Shown here: positions 33,514-41,502 of the stretch, piece after piece
Layout of the letters: the number at the start of each line of letters is the position of its first letter
Position numbering within the stretch: position 1 is the stretch's first letter
From: Streptomyces sp. B1I3
GTDB lineage: Bacteria; Actinomycetota; Actinomycetes; Streptomycetales; Streptomycetaceae
Direction: 5' to 3'
Length of the DNA: 64,000 nucleotides
NCBI RefSeq assembly: GCF_030816615.1
Contig: NZ_JAUSYD010000001.1
Coordinates: 6,470,501 to 6,534,500 of the forward strand
Made by a program: the position numbers and the translations under genes
The notes under the pieces: model-generated
Told to the model about the DNA's origin: nothing
Databases searched by the model: none
Seen by the model: only the letters and a program-made list of their open reading frames with translations

Positions 33514-34191
33514 TCACAGCTCCTTTTCCACCAGACCGGTCTCGTACGCGATGATCGCCGCCTGCACCCGGTTGCGTACCTCGAGGGACATGAGGATGGA
33601 GCTGACGTAGCTCTTCACCGTCCCTTCCACGACGTGCAGTCGCTTGGCGATGTCGGCGTTGGACAGGCCCTGGCCGAGGAGGGCGAGGACTTGGCGTTCG
33701 CGTTCGGTGAGTGTCTCGACGCGTTCGCGTGAGGCGGCATTCCGCACCATGCGCTGGCCCGCGGAGCCGCGGTTCAGCTCGGCGATGATACGGCCCGCGA
33801 CCTCGGCCGAGAGATAGGCGGCGCCCCGTGCGGCGGCGTGTACACCGGTCAACAGTTCCCGGGGATCACCGGACTTGAGCATGAACCCGCCGGCACCGTC
33901 GCCCAGGGCCCGGGCGACATACTCGTCCTCGGAGAAGGTGGTGAGGATCAGGACGGAGGTCTCCGGGACCTTGCGCTTGATCTCCGCGGTTGCGGCGAGC
34001 CCGTCCATCACCGGCATCCGGATGTCCATGAGGACCACGTCAGGGCGGTGTCTGAGGGTCAGGTCGACGGCTTCGGCGCCGTTACTGGCCTCCGCCACCA
34101 CATGGATCTCGGGATCGGCGGCGAGGATGGCCTTCACGCCGGCCCTGATCATCATCTCGTCGTCGGCAAGGATGAGTCGGATGGCAGTAAT
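33514..34191 (-). CDS. LuxR/NarL-family response regulator with probable ATT start
   Basis: 225 residues if started at ATT (34189-34191). The receiver domain contains the acidic pair in L-I-L-A-D-D-E, the phosphorylated aspartate in V-V-L-M-D-I-R-M-P and the lysine in M-L-K-S-G-D. The C-terminal LuxR HTH (residues 160-222) has L-T-E-R-E-R-Q-V-L and N-A-D-I-A-K-R-L. The first ATG in frame (34153-34155) would delete the first strand and the acidic pair needed for Mg and phosphorylation. No ATG, GTG or TTG lies in frame between the upstream stop and that ATG, while AGGGAG precedes the ATT at an ideal distance. Partner of the adjacent kinase; probable regulator of the ABC/PAP2 operon. Confidence 0.85.
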   Translation of the reverse strand: MTAIRLILADDEMMIRAGVKAILAADPEIHVVAEASNGAEAVDLTLRHRPDVVLMDIRMPVMDGLAATAEIKRKVPETSVLILTTFSEDEYVARALGDGAGGFMLKSGDPRELLTGVHAAARGAAYLSAEVAGRIIAELNRGSAGQRMVRNAASRERVETLTERERQVLALLGQGLSNADIAKRLHVVEGTVKSYVSSILMSLEVRNRVQAAIIAYETGLVEKEL

Positions 34192-34254
34192 CGTGCTCTC
34201 CCTATTCTGTGGGGACCTGGGTGCGCGGAGACGGGGGACGGTCCGCCCGGCCGG

Positions 34255-35928
34255 TCAATCATGGTCGACGGGTTCGCGGGACCTGGCCGTGATGACGTCC
34301 TTGTGCGTCAGCTCGCCATCTTGAAAGCAGAGCCTGAACACGTCGACGCGTACGAACAGCGCCGAACTCCCCCGGTAGTACCGGCAGTCGGCGCCCTCGG
34401 GCTCGGGGAGCGATTCGGAGGGCGGATCGCTCATCTCGTTGTCGGGCAGCAGGTGCTGTATCTGGCCCGTGGTGCTGCCGAGCTCGATCCGATCGTAGAA
34501 CTTCGGGGCGAGCGCCGACGACGAGGACAGATAGGCGTAGTAGCCGAGCATGCCGACGGCCAGGCACACGCACAGGCTGAGCGGCAGGGCCACCAGGGAG
34601 ATGAACCGCCGGCGCAGCCGGGTGGTGGCGTGCGCCAGGCTGTCCTCGGTGATCTCGGCGTGGGTGTTGATCGGCGCCGTGGTGCTGCCGGCCTGGCGCA
34701 TGGCGGGCGGGGTGCGCGGCAGGCTCGCCTGCACCTCGAAGCCGCCGTCGTGCAGGGGGGCCGCGCGCAGGGCGCCGCCCGCGAGCCGGGTCCGCTCCTC
34801 CAGCCCGATCAGTCCGCGCCGGCCTTGCACGGCCGGCCGGTCGGGCCGCTGCGGCGAGGGTCCGTTGCGTACGGTGACCGTCACCTCGTCGACAGCGTAG
34901 GCGAGCCGGACCGCGATGCGTGATCCGGGCGCGTGCTTCATGGCGTTGGTCAGCGACTCCTGCACCACCCGGAACAGGGCCTTGTCGGTCATGTCGCCGA
35001 GGCTCCCGATATCGCCGCTGCGGTCGAACGCCACGTCCACTCCGCTGTCGCGGGCGCGTTCCACCAGGTCGCCGATGTCCGGCTGGGCGGGCTCCATCCG
35101 GGCCGGGGCGTCGTCCTCCCGCAGGACTCCGATGATGTCGCGCAGCCGTTCCAGGGAGCTGGCGGCGTTGGCCCGCAACTCCCCCGCCGCGTCCCGGAAG
35201 CGCTCGTCGACGCCAGGCGTGACCTGCAGGGCGCCCGCGCGCAGCGCGATCAGGCTGAGCTCGTGGCCCAGCGAGTCGTGCATGTCCTCGGCGATACGGG
35301 TGCGTTCGCGCAGCCGGGCCTGTTCCACGCTGATGCGCTGCTGGAGCTCCAGCTGGCGGGCGTGCTCCCAGCCGGCGTGCTGCAGTTCGCTGCGCTGGCG
35401 TGCGTAACGGCCCACCAGCCACGGCAACTGGCAGGCGAAGATCAGGGAGGTCACCAGGACGAACCACATCGGCAGCGTCAGCCCGGCGAAGGCTGTGACC
35501 GCGGTTCCCGCCAGGACCACCACGCCGACCGAGGCGAGCACCGAGGCCGGCCGCATCGGCAGCCGTCCCACGGTGAAGCTGCTGATGAACACGGCCGGCA
35601 GATACGGCGACACCACAATGGAGCCGACATCGTTCTGCATGACCCCGACGAACCACCACAGGCCCAGGCACAGTACGAACGAGACGAGGGGCAACCGCAA
35701 GTAGAGCAGCACGGCGGCGCCGATCACCGCGGCGCCGACGAGGAGTTGCAGCGGCCGGTGCTCCACCGCGTTCATGCTCTGTACGAGCAGCAGGGCGGGG
35801 ATGTTGAGCGCGACCCAGGTGAGCAGCGAGGCCGAGATCCAGCGCCTGGGCCTCGGCGAGCGCTCGGTGGGGGCCAGCCAGTCGGCGAGTGTTCGCAGAT
35901 GGGGAGGGATGCAGGTCACTGTGTTCAC
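34255..35928 (-). CDS. NarL-type sensor histidine kinase with extra C-terminal membrane-anchored domain
   Basis: 557 residues. Five or so membrane helices (residues 30-175), a coiled-coil, and HisKA_3 with the phospho-histidine in D-M-H-D-S-L-G-H-E near residue 217. The HATPase_c domain ends near residue 405 (N-A-M-K-H near 336, G-L-I-G-L-E-E-R near 378). Unusually a further transmembrane helix follows at about 441-463. After it comes a domain of about 95 residues predicted outside the cell, with two cysteines and acidic stretches, which may act as a second sensor. Typical kinases of this family end after the ATPase domain. Confidence 0.9.
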   Translation of the reverse strand: MNTVTCIPPHLRTLADWLAPTERSPRPRRWISASLLTWVALNIPALLLVQSMNAVEHRPLQLLVGAAVIGAAVLLYLRLPLVSFVLCLGLWWFVGVMQNDVGSIVVSPYLPAVFISSFTVGRLPMRPASVLASVGVVVLAGTAVTAFAGLTLPMWFVLVTSLIFACQLPWLVGRYARQRSELQHAGWEHARQLELQQRISVEQARLRERTRIAEDMHDSLGHELSLIALRAGALQVTPGVDERFRDAAGELRANAASSLERLRDIIGVLREDDAPARMEPAQPDIGDLVERARDSGVDVAFDRSGDIGSLGDMTDKALFRVVQESLTNAMKHAPGSRIAVRLAYAVDEVTVTVRNGPSPQRPDRPAVQGRRGLIGLEERTRLAGGALRAAPLHDGGFEVQASLPRTPPAMRQAGSTTAPINTHAEITEDSLAHATTRLRRRFISLVALPLSLCVCLAVGMLGYYAYLSSSSALAPKFYDRIELGSTTGQIQHLLPDNEMSDPPSESLPEPEGADCRYYRGSSALFVRVDVFRLCFQDGELTHKDVITARSREPVDHD

Positions 35929-35987
35929 CTTAAGTCAGCCGACCGGCGGCGTAGCAGGAGCCATGGGTCAACCGGCTTGGTGTCGGA

Positions 35988-36033
35988 CGGGTGTTGCGCA
36001 TCCGAACGGGGGATGCTGAATGCGCAACACCCG
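35988..36033 (-). terminator. Hairpin between ABC permease and kinase genes
   Basis: Perfect 14-bp inverted repeat CGGGTGTTGCGCAT / ATGCGCAACACCCG with an 18-base loop. It separates the ABC/PAP2 genes from the downstream kinase-regulator pair on the minus strand, acting as a terminator or as a partial one that sets expression ratios. Confidence 0.7.
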
Positions 36034-36070
36034 CACGCCCCGGTTCTGCGACCGGGACGTGATCGGAGGG

Positions 36071-36868
36071 TCAGGCGTCGCGGCGGCGCAGCGCCTGATG
36101 GCCGACCGCAGTGATCACCACGGACCACAGGAGCAGGAAGACGAAGGCCGTGCCCGCTCCGTACGGACTGGTGTCCGCGTTCATGAAGTGCGTGCCCGCC
36201 GAGTTGGGCATCCGGTCGGAGAGCCAGACCAGCGGCGACATGTCGGAGGCCTGCAGGATCACCGGCATCACGGTGAGGCCGACGAACACGATCGTCAGGG
36301 TGCCCGCGGCGCTGCGCACCGCGATGGCGACGCCGATGGTCAGCGTGCTGATCAGGGCCAGGTAGACGCCCATGCGCAGGGAGGTGGCGAGAATTTCTCC
36401 CCCGTCGGCGATCGCCTTGTCGCCCAACGTCACGGCCGACATTCCGGCGCCGATGAGGCAGAGCACGACACCGCCGACGAAGTTGACGGCGCCTGCCACG
36501 ATGTTCTTGGCGGCGAGCATCTGCCCGCGCCTGGGCACGGCCTGCAGCGTGGTGCGCATGCTGCCCGAGGTGTACTCGGCTGTGATCACCAGCATCGACA
36601 GGGCGATGAGGGCGAACTCGGCGACGTAGACCGTGTTGACCGCGACCTCGCTGACCGCGACTCCGGCGCTGTTCTTCTTGTTGTTCGCCATGGTCGAGCC
36701 GATGATCGGCGCGGTGAGCAGCATCAGCAGGCCGCCGCCGACGAGGCTCCACCAAGTGGACCTGACCGACCACAGCTTGGTCCACTCGGCCTCCACGGCG
36801 CCGGGCAGTCCGCCACCGGTCGCCTGCGCCGCACCGGGCGCGGCGGACGGATAGGTCGATGTCGTCAT
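36071..36868 (-). CDS. ABC-2-type permease of a BcrB-like exporter
   Basis: 265 residues with six hydrophobic helices and the N-terminal V-E-A-E-W-T-K-L-W-S-V-R segment common to ABC-2 permeases of small actinobacterial exporters. T-A-E-Y-T-S-G-S-M-R-T-T-L, the coupling-helix motif of this family, lies near residue 97. It works with the ATPase encoded two genes upstream. The PAP2 gene between them suggests the complex protects undecaprenyl-phosphate cycling, as in bacitracin resistance. Confidence 0.9.
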   Translation of the reverse strand: MTTSTYPSAAPGAAQATGGGLPGAVEAEWTKLWSVRSTWWSLVGGGLLMLLTAPIIGSTMANNKKNSAGVAVSEVAVNTVYVAEFALIALSMLVITAEYTSGSMRTTLQAVPRRGQMLAAKNIVAGAVNFVGGVVLCLIGAGMSAVTLGDKAIADGGEILATSLRMGVYLALISTLTIGVAIAVRSAAGTLTIVFVGLTVMPVILQASDMSPLVWLSDRMPNSAGTHFMNADTSPYGAGTAFVFLLLWSVVITAVGHQALRRRDA

Positions 36869-36913
36869 GACAGTTCCCGTTCGGATGAGGAGAGTTGCTG
36901 GGGGCGCCGCTGT

Positions 36914-37594
36914 TCAGCTGCGCGTGGCGGAGTACGGGGCTTGCCGCGGGGCGGGCGGCGCCAGGACGGGCGAGGTGCCGAGGACCAGCGCGAGTGAGGG
37001 CTTGCGACGCATCGCCGTGACGAGGTGGGTGCCGGGTGCCCGCAGGGCCAGGAGCACCAGCGGGGCGAGCAGAAGGCCGAGCAGCATGCCGGCCGCGACG
37101 TCGTGCAGGTAGTGGACGCCGACGTAGACCCGGGACAGGGCGGCCAGGACCGCCACCGGCAGCAGCAGTACACCGATGAGGCGCCAGCTGATCAGGAGGG
37201 TGGCCACTGCGGAGGCGGCGATCACCGAGTGGTTGCTGGGGAAGGAGTAGTCACCGGTGGCCGGACACTCCGCGATGGCCCGCACCCCGGGGATGTCCCG
37301 GCAGGGCCGCTCCTCGTGCAGCCATACCTTGATGCCTTCGCTGAGGGCGTAGACCACCACGACTGCGAGCGGCGCGATCAGCGCGTACGCCATGGCGCGG
37401 TCGTCGCCCTTGCGGGCCCGCCACCACTGGAAGATCATGACGCCGACGAACAGCAGGATGCCGCCCTCGGTGAACAGCTCGCCGAGCGTCTGCAGCCAGT
37501 CGGGGGTGCCGACCGCCCACTCGGTGATGTCGCGGTACACGCCGACGCCGTAGCCGGGTCCGGCCTTCGCCAGAGGTACGAGGGTGGTGGTCAT
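36914..37594 (-). CDS. PAP2-family membrane phosphatase (BcrC-like)
   Basis: 226 residues with about five to six membrane helices and all three phosphatase motifs: K-V-W-L-H-E-E-R-P near residue 95, P-S-N-H-S near residue 121 and S-R-V-Y-V-G-V-H-Y-L-H-D near residue 155. This fits undecaprenyl-pyrophosphate phosphatases. The start codon overlaps the ATPase stop by ATGA, so translation is coupled. In BcrABC systems such a phosphatase counters bacitracin by recycling its target lipid; whether this enzyme does so is inferred. Confidence 0.9.
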   Translation of the reverse strand: MTTTLVPLAKAGPGYGVGVYRDITEWAVGTPDWLQTLGELFTEGGILLFVGVMIFQWWRARKGDDRAMAYALIAPLAVVVVYALSEGIKVWLHEERPCRDIPGVRAIAECPATGDYSFPSNHSVIAASAVATLLISWRLIGVLLLPVAVLAALSRVYVGVHYLHDVAAGMLLGLLLAPLVLLALRAPGTHLVTAMRRKPSLALVLGTSPVLAPPAPRQAPYSATRS

Positions 37595-38547
37595 GCGCGG
37601 CCTCCGTCGACATCCGACTCCGGCGCGGGGCGCGAGGCAGGGGTTCCGTACTCGACGCTGTCGGCGGTGAGCTCCATGTAGGCCTGCTCCAGGGAGGCCT
37701 CGACGGTGCGCACCTCGTGCAGGCGCACGCCCAGCTCGTACGCCAGGTCGGAGACCCGGTCGACGGTGAGCCCGTTGATGTGCAGTTCGTTGGCGCTCTC
37801 CCAGCGGACGGGCACTCCCCACTCGAAGAGGCGGGCGACCAGGCGCTCCAACGCGGGGGTCTCGGGACCGCGGGCCTTGACGGCGTTCAGGGAGCTGGCG
37901 TCGATGAGCTGCTTGACCGAGGTCTCGGTGATCAGCTTGCCCTTGCCGATGATGACCAGCTGGTCGGCGGTCAGCTGCATCTCGCTCATCAGATGGCTGG
38001 AGACGAAGACCGTGCGGCCCTCGGCGGCCAGGCCGCGCATCAGGCCGCGGATCCAGCGCACACCATCCGGGTCGAGGCCGTTGACCGGCTCGTCGAACAT
38101 GACGATGCCCGGGTTGCCGAGCAGTGCGCCTGCGATCCCGAGGCGCTGGCTCATGCCGAGTGAGAACGTTCCGGCGCGGTGATCGGCCACCGAGGTGAGG
38201 CCGACGGTCTCCAGGACCTCGTCGACCCGGGCCGTCGGGATGCCGTTCGTCCGGGCGAGCGCCTTGAGGTGATTGCGGGCGCTGCGACTGGGGTGCACCG
38301 CCTTGGCGTCCAGGAGCGCGCCGATCTCGCGCAGCGGGTGGCGCAGCTGCTCGTAGGGCCGGTTGTTGACCAGGGCATGGCCCTCGGTGGGGCGGTCCAG
38401 GCCCATGATCATGCGCATGGTGGTGGACTTGCCCGCGCCGTTGGGGCCGAGGAACCCGGTGACCCGGCCCGCCGGGACCGTCAGGGAGAGGGCGTCGACC
38501 GCGGCGCGGTCGCCGTACCGCTTGGTCAGCCCCTGTAGGGTGATCAT
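37591..38547 (-). CDS. ABC transporter ATPase of a BcrA-like exporter
   Basis: 318 residues. Walker A G-P-N-G-A-G-K-S-T at about 34-42, signature L-G-M-S-Q-R near 131 (a variant of LSGGQ), Walker B I-V-M-F-D-E near 150 and switch H in V-S-S-H near 187. The C-terminal 90-residue extension is the type found in BcrA/DrrA drug exporters. ATG with GGGAG 7 bases upstream. First gene of the operon; a pair of ACGTAA repeats lies in its promoter region. Confidence 0.94.
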   Translation of the reverse strand: MITLQGLTKRYGDRAAVDALSLTVPAGRVTGFLGPNGAGKSTTMRMIMGLDRPTEGHALVNNRPYEQLRHPLREIGALLDAKAVHPSRSARNHLKALARTNGIPTARVDEVLETVGLTSVADHRAGTFSLGMSQRLGIAGALLGNPGIVMFDEPVNGLDPDGVRWIRGLMRGLAAEGRTVFVSSHLMSEMQLTADQLVIIGKGKLITETSVKQLIDASSLNAVKARGPETPALERLVARLFEWGVPVRWESANELHINGLTVDRVSDLAYELGVRLHEVRTVEASLEQAYMELTADSVEYGTPASRPAPESDVDGGRA

Positions 38548-38580
38548 CTATGCGCTCCCTGCCTCAACACGTTCATCGTC

Positions 38581-38596
38581 ACGTAACGAAACGTAA
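38581..38596 (-). promoter_or_regulatory. Direct repeat, candidate response-regulator site
   Basis: Two ACGTAA motifs start 10 bases apart (38581 and 38591), one helical turn, about 35 bases upstream of the ABC ATPase start. They are a candidate site for the operon's own LuxR-type regulator. The rest of 38548-38870 shows no gene or strong structure. Confidence 0.4.
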
Positions 38597-38870
38597 GGGC
38601 CGGGCAGGGGTCTCCACAGTGCACGAAGGCCAGTGAGCACCCCTACTTTAGTCAGGACTTCGGCCGGAACCTTCGGCACATGCCCGGCGCCTCTCGCCGA
38701 GCGGTCGGAAGGCATCGCAGAGTGGACTGCTGGTAGACGGACGGGATTCACCGCCAGTCCGGTTCCCTTTCGCCGACGATGTCCGAACAGGTTCCACTCC
38801 GCCCTTTTCCTGCTGCCTTCGCCAGGCCATACGCAGACAGATCCTTCACCCAGGGAGAACGTCCGGGCGC

Positions 38871-39269
38871 ATGAATGAGTTTGTTTCGGCACCCGCCCGA
38901 CCCGCCCTTTCGCCATCGTCACCTACGGAATCCGTACGCGCCTATTACCGCCTGGTCGACGCCGATGACATCACCGGGCCGCTCCAGCTGTTCGAACCCA
39001 CCGCGCAGTACCGAAGGCCCGGATACGCAGAGCTCAACGGCCCTGCCGAGCTGGAGCGCTTCTACCGGGACGAGCGGGTCATTGAGAGCGGAACCCATTC
39101 CATCGCCACACTCGTCTGCGAGGGTCGTGAAGTGGCCGTGCGCGGCGCTTTCGAAGGAGTGCTGCGTGACGGGGTGAAAGCATCACTGCGCTTTGCCGAT
39201 TTCTTCGGCGTGACCGCGGCGGGGACATTCTCGCTGCGCGAGACATTCTTCTTTGCGCCACTGGTTTGA
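38871..39269 (+). CDS. NTF2/SnoaL-like protein
   Basis: 132 residues. Alpha-plus-beta NTF2-like fold pattern: a helix with V-R-A-Y-Y-R-L-V-D-A-D-D, then L-F-E-P-T-A-Q-Y-R-R-P-G and L-R-F-A-D-F-F. Such proteins are small-molecule isomerases, cyclases or accessory binding proteins, and specific function cannot be inferred. GGGAGAA lies 11 bases before the ATG, which is long. It points toward the broken aminotransferase gene 49 bases downstream; the two look like leftovers of one operon. Confidence 0.75.
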   Translation: MNEFVSAPARPALSPSSPTESVRAYYRLVDADDITGPLQLFEPTAQYRRPGYAELNGPAELERFYRDERVIESGTHSIATLVCEGREVAVRGAFEGVLRDGVKASLRFADFFGVTAAGTFSLRETFFFAPLV

Positions 39270-39318
39270 TTGCTTGAGTCATTGACGGGGGATATCAGAA
39301 TCATGCACAATCCAGCGA

Positions 39319-39895
39319 ATGACGCTCACGCCTGCCCGCGCGCCATTCGGTGAACTCCTCACCCCGCACATGGTGACCGCGCGGTGGCAGCAGGGTGCGG
39401 GCTGGTCCCGGCCGCACCTGGAGCCTTTCGCGGACCTGCCGATGTCACCGGCCATGGTCGGCCTCCACTACGGCCAGGTGGTCTTCGAGGGTCTGAAGGG
39501 ATACCGGCGCCCGGGCGGCGGCGTGGACCTGTTCCGGCCGCTGGACCACGCCGCCCGGCTGCGCCGCTCCGCGGAACGCCTCGCCATGCCCGTACTGCCC
39601 GAGGCACGCTGTTCCAGGACGCCGTCGAACTCCTCGTCTCCGCCGACCAGGCGAGCTTGCCCCGGCAACCCGGACTGAGCCTGTACCTGCGTCCGGTGCT
39701 CTTCGCCGACGAGGCCAACCTGGCACTGCGCCCGGCCCGTTCGTACACCTTCCTGCTGATCGCCTTCATCACCGGCGGCTTCTTCTCCGACCGGCCGGAC
39801 CCCGTCACGGTGTTCGTCAGCCGCGACTGCACGCGTGCCGCGCCGGGCGGCACCGGTGGTGCGAAGTTCGCGGGCACAGGGGTGGTCAGGGTGCT
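39319..39895 (+). pseudogene. Frameshifted and truncated branched-chain amino acid aminotransferase
   Basis: The first 95 codons match the N-terminal part of class IV branched-chain aminotransferases (H-Y-G-Q-V-V-F-E-G-L-K-G-Y-R, D-L-F-R-P). A one-base deletion near 39606 then shifts the frame. Reading continues in another frame as F-Q-D-A-V-E-L-L-V and L-Y-L-R-P-V-L-F-A, up to G-G-T-G-G-A-K-F-A-G near 39880, just at the PLP-lysine region. The remaining half of the gene is missing, so no active enzyme can be made. Confidence 0.9.
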
Positions 39896-40283
39896 CAACA
39901 ATGACGGTGGAACACTTTGTAGAGGTCCGACAGCCACCGGTGCTCGTCGCTCGGGACGGGGTGACCCGGCGCAGCCGGCTCAACTGAGGTCGCCCCAGTG
40001 GGTCGCTGGCAGCGCCACCGGTGGACGGCCGGTGGACAGACGCCTTTGGACGGTGCAGCACAGGCCGACCTACCGCACGTGCTCTGATCAGGAAGAAGGT
40101 CAGTACGCAGCGGGAGACGGCACCACGCAACATAGTCGCTCTCGGACTCGTAATGCGTAGGCCCGAGATCCGAGTTGCTAGGGACTTTTCAGGGACTTCC
40201 AACTCTGTCAGAGGGATATCCGAGGGAGTTTTCGCAGTACAAGCACGGAAGATTGCGACAGTGCTGAAAGGCCCAGGGCTTCG
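39896..40283. other. Non-coding degenerate stretch
   Basis: 388 bases with no convincing reading frame on either strand. Base composition is lower in GC than the surroundings and codon-phase bias is lost. I see no transposase motif or tRNA. It is probably decayed coding or mobile DNA. Confidence 0.6.
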
Positions 40284-40336
40284 GGCCCGCACATCCGCGC
40301 CGTCGCTCCACTGCGCCCGGCGCGGATGTGCGGGCC
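40284..40336. repeat. 18-bp perfect inverted repeat
   Basis: Arms GGCCCGCACATCCGCGCC and GGCGCGGATGTGCGGGCC with a 17-base spacer. It could be a terminator or a remnant of a mobile-element end; there is no T-tail. Confidence 0.8.
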
Positions 40337-40399
40337 GGCAGTGGAAGACGAGGCTCTTTCGAAGCCGCACACGGTCCTGACCTCGGAGAACGTGCCCCG

Positions 40400-40430
40400 G
40401 CGGGCCCGGCAGGGTGAGCGCCGGGCCCGC
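40400..40430 (-). terminator. Terminator of the 3-hydroxybutyryl-CoA dehydrogenase gene
   Basis: 11-bp stem GCGGGCCCGGC / GCCGGGCCCGC with a 9-base loop, 10 bases beyond the minus-strand stop codon. Confidence 0.8.
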
Positions 40431-40440
40431 GGGCGGGTGG

Positions 40441-41313
40441 TCAGGCGTACGGGTAGAAGCCCGAGCCGGTCTTGCGGCCGAGTCGGCCCGCGTCGACCAT
40501 GCGCTGGAGCAGCGGGGGAGCGGCGTACAGCGGCTCCTTGTACTCCGCGTACATCGAGTCGGCGACCGAGGCCACCGTGTCCAGGCCGATCAGGTCGGCG
40601 AGCTTCAGGGGACCCATCGGGTGGGCGCAGCCCATCTCCATGCCGTTGTCGATGTCCTCGCGGCTGGCGATGCCCGACTCGAACATCCGGATCGCCGAGA
40701 GGAGGTACGGGATCAGCAGGGCGTTGACCACGAAGCCGGACCGGTCCTGGGCGCGGATGGCGTGCTTGCCGAGTACGTCCTGCACCACCGCCTCGGCGCG
40801 CTTGACGGTCGCGTCCGACGTCGTCAGGGCGGGGATCAGCTCGACGAGCTTCTGCACCGGCGCCGGGTTGAAGAAGTGGATACCGATGACCTGGTCGGGC
40901 CGGGAGGTCGCGACGGCCAGCTTCACCAGGGGGATGGAAGAGGTGTTCGAGGCGAGGATTGCGTCCGGCCGCGTCACCACCTGATCGAGGACCTGGAAGA
41001 TCTCGGTCTTGACCTGCTCGTTCTCCACGACGGCCTCGATGACGAGGTCACGGTCGGCGAACTCGCCGAGGTCGGTCGTGTAGCTGAGGCGGCCGAGCGT
41101 CTCGTCGCGCTCCTCCTCGGTGATCTTGCCGCGTTCGGCGGCCTTCGAGAGGGAGTTGTGCAGCCGGGTACGCCCTATCTCCAACGCCTCGCCGGTGGTC
41201 TCCGCCACCATGACATCGAGGCCGCTGCGGGCGCACACCTCCGCGATGCCTGCGCCCATTTGGCCACAGCCCACCACTCCGACGCGTGCAATGTCGGCCA
41301 TAGAGTCCGTCAC
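40441..41313 (-). CDS. 3-hydroxybutyryl-CoA dehydrogenase
   Basis: 290 residues. An N-terminal Rossmann domain shows V-G-V-V-G-C-G-Q-M-G at about residues 10-19. The catalytic histidine lies in G-I-H-F-F-N-P-A near residue 145, with S-N-T-S-S and E-N-E-Q upstream. The C-terminal domain closes with R-K-T-G-S-G-F-Y-P-Y. It interconverts acetoacetyl-CoA and 3-hydroxybutyryl-CoA with NAD(P)H, feeding the ethylmalonyl-CoA or butyryl-CoA route. GTG 41311-41313 has AAAGG at a good spacing; ATG 41299-41301 is the alternative. Its 3' end is duplicated at 33.2 kb. Confidence 0.93.
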   Translation of the reverse strand: MTDSMADIARVGVVGCGQMGAGIAEVCARSGLDVMVAETTGEALEIGRTRLHNSLSKAAERGKITEEERDETLGRLSYTTDLGEFADRDLVIEAVVENEQVKTEIFQVLDQVVTRPDAILASNTSSIPLVKLAVATSRPDQVIGIHFFNPAPVQKLVELIPALTTSDATVKRAEAVVQDVLGKHAIRAQDRSGFVVNALLIPYLLSAIRMFESGIASREDIDNGMEMGCAHPMGPLKLADLIGLDTVASVADSMYAEYKEPLYAAPPLLQRMVDAGRLGRKTGSGFYPYA

Positions 41314-41502
41314 CTCGTGCCTTTCGCTGATCCTCGTGCGGCAGTATCCGTCTGATTCCGGTGCCCGCCTCGACCCCACGACGTTACTCCGCGATCAGGC
41401 CCCCATGACCTGCGGGTCGCGGGGCGGGGGCGGGCATGATCTGCGTCACGCACGACGGCCGGAGCGACACATGAGGACACAGAGAGACGAAAGGCGCGAT
41501 CG

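Noticed and set aside
38640..38870. Riboswitch-like element upstream of the NTF2-like gene
   Set aside because: A short GGACTG/CAGTCC pairing and scattered conserved-looking words do not match any riboswitch class I can recognise.
39896..40283. Insertion-sequence remnant
   Set aside because: The composition is atypical and an inverted repeat is adjacent, but no transposase motif or target duplication could be found by reading all frames.
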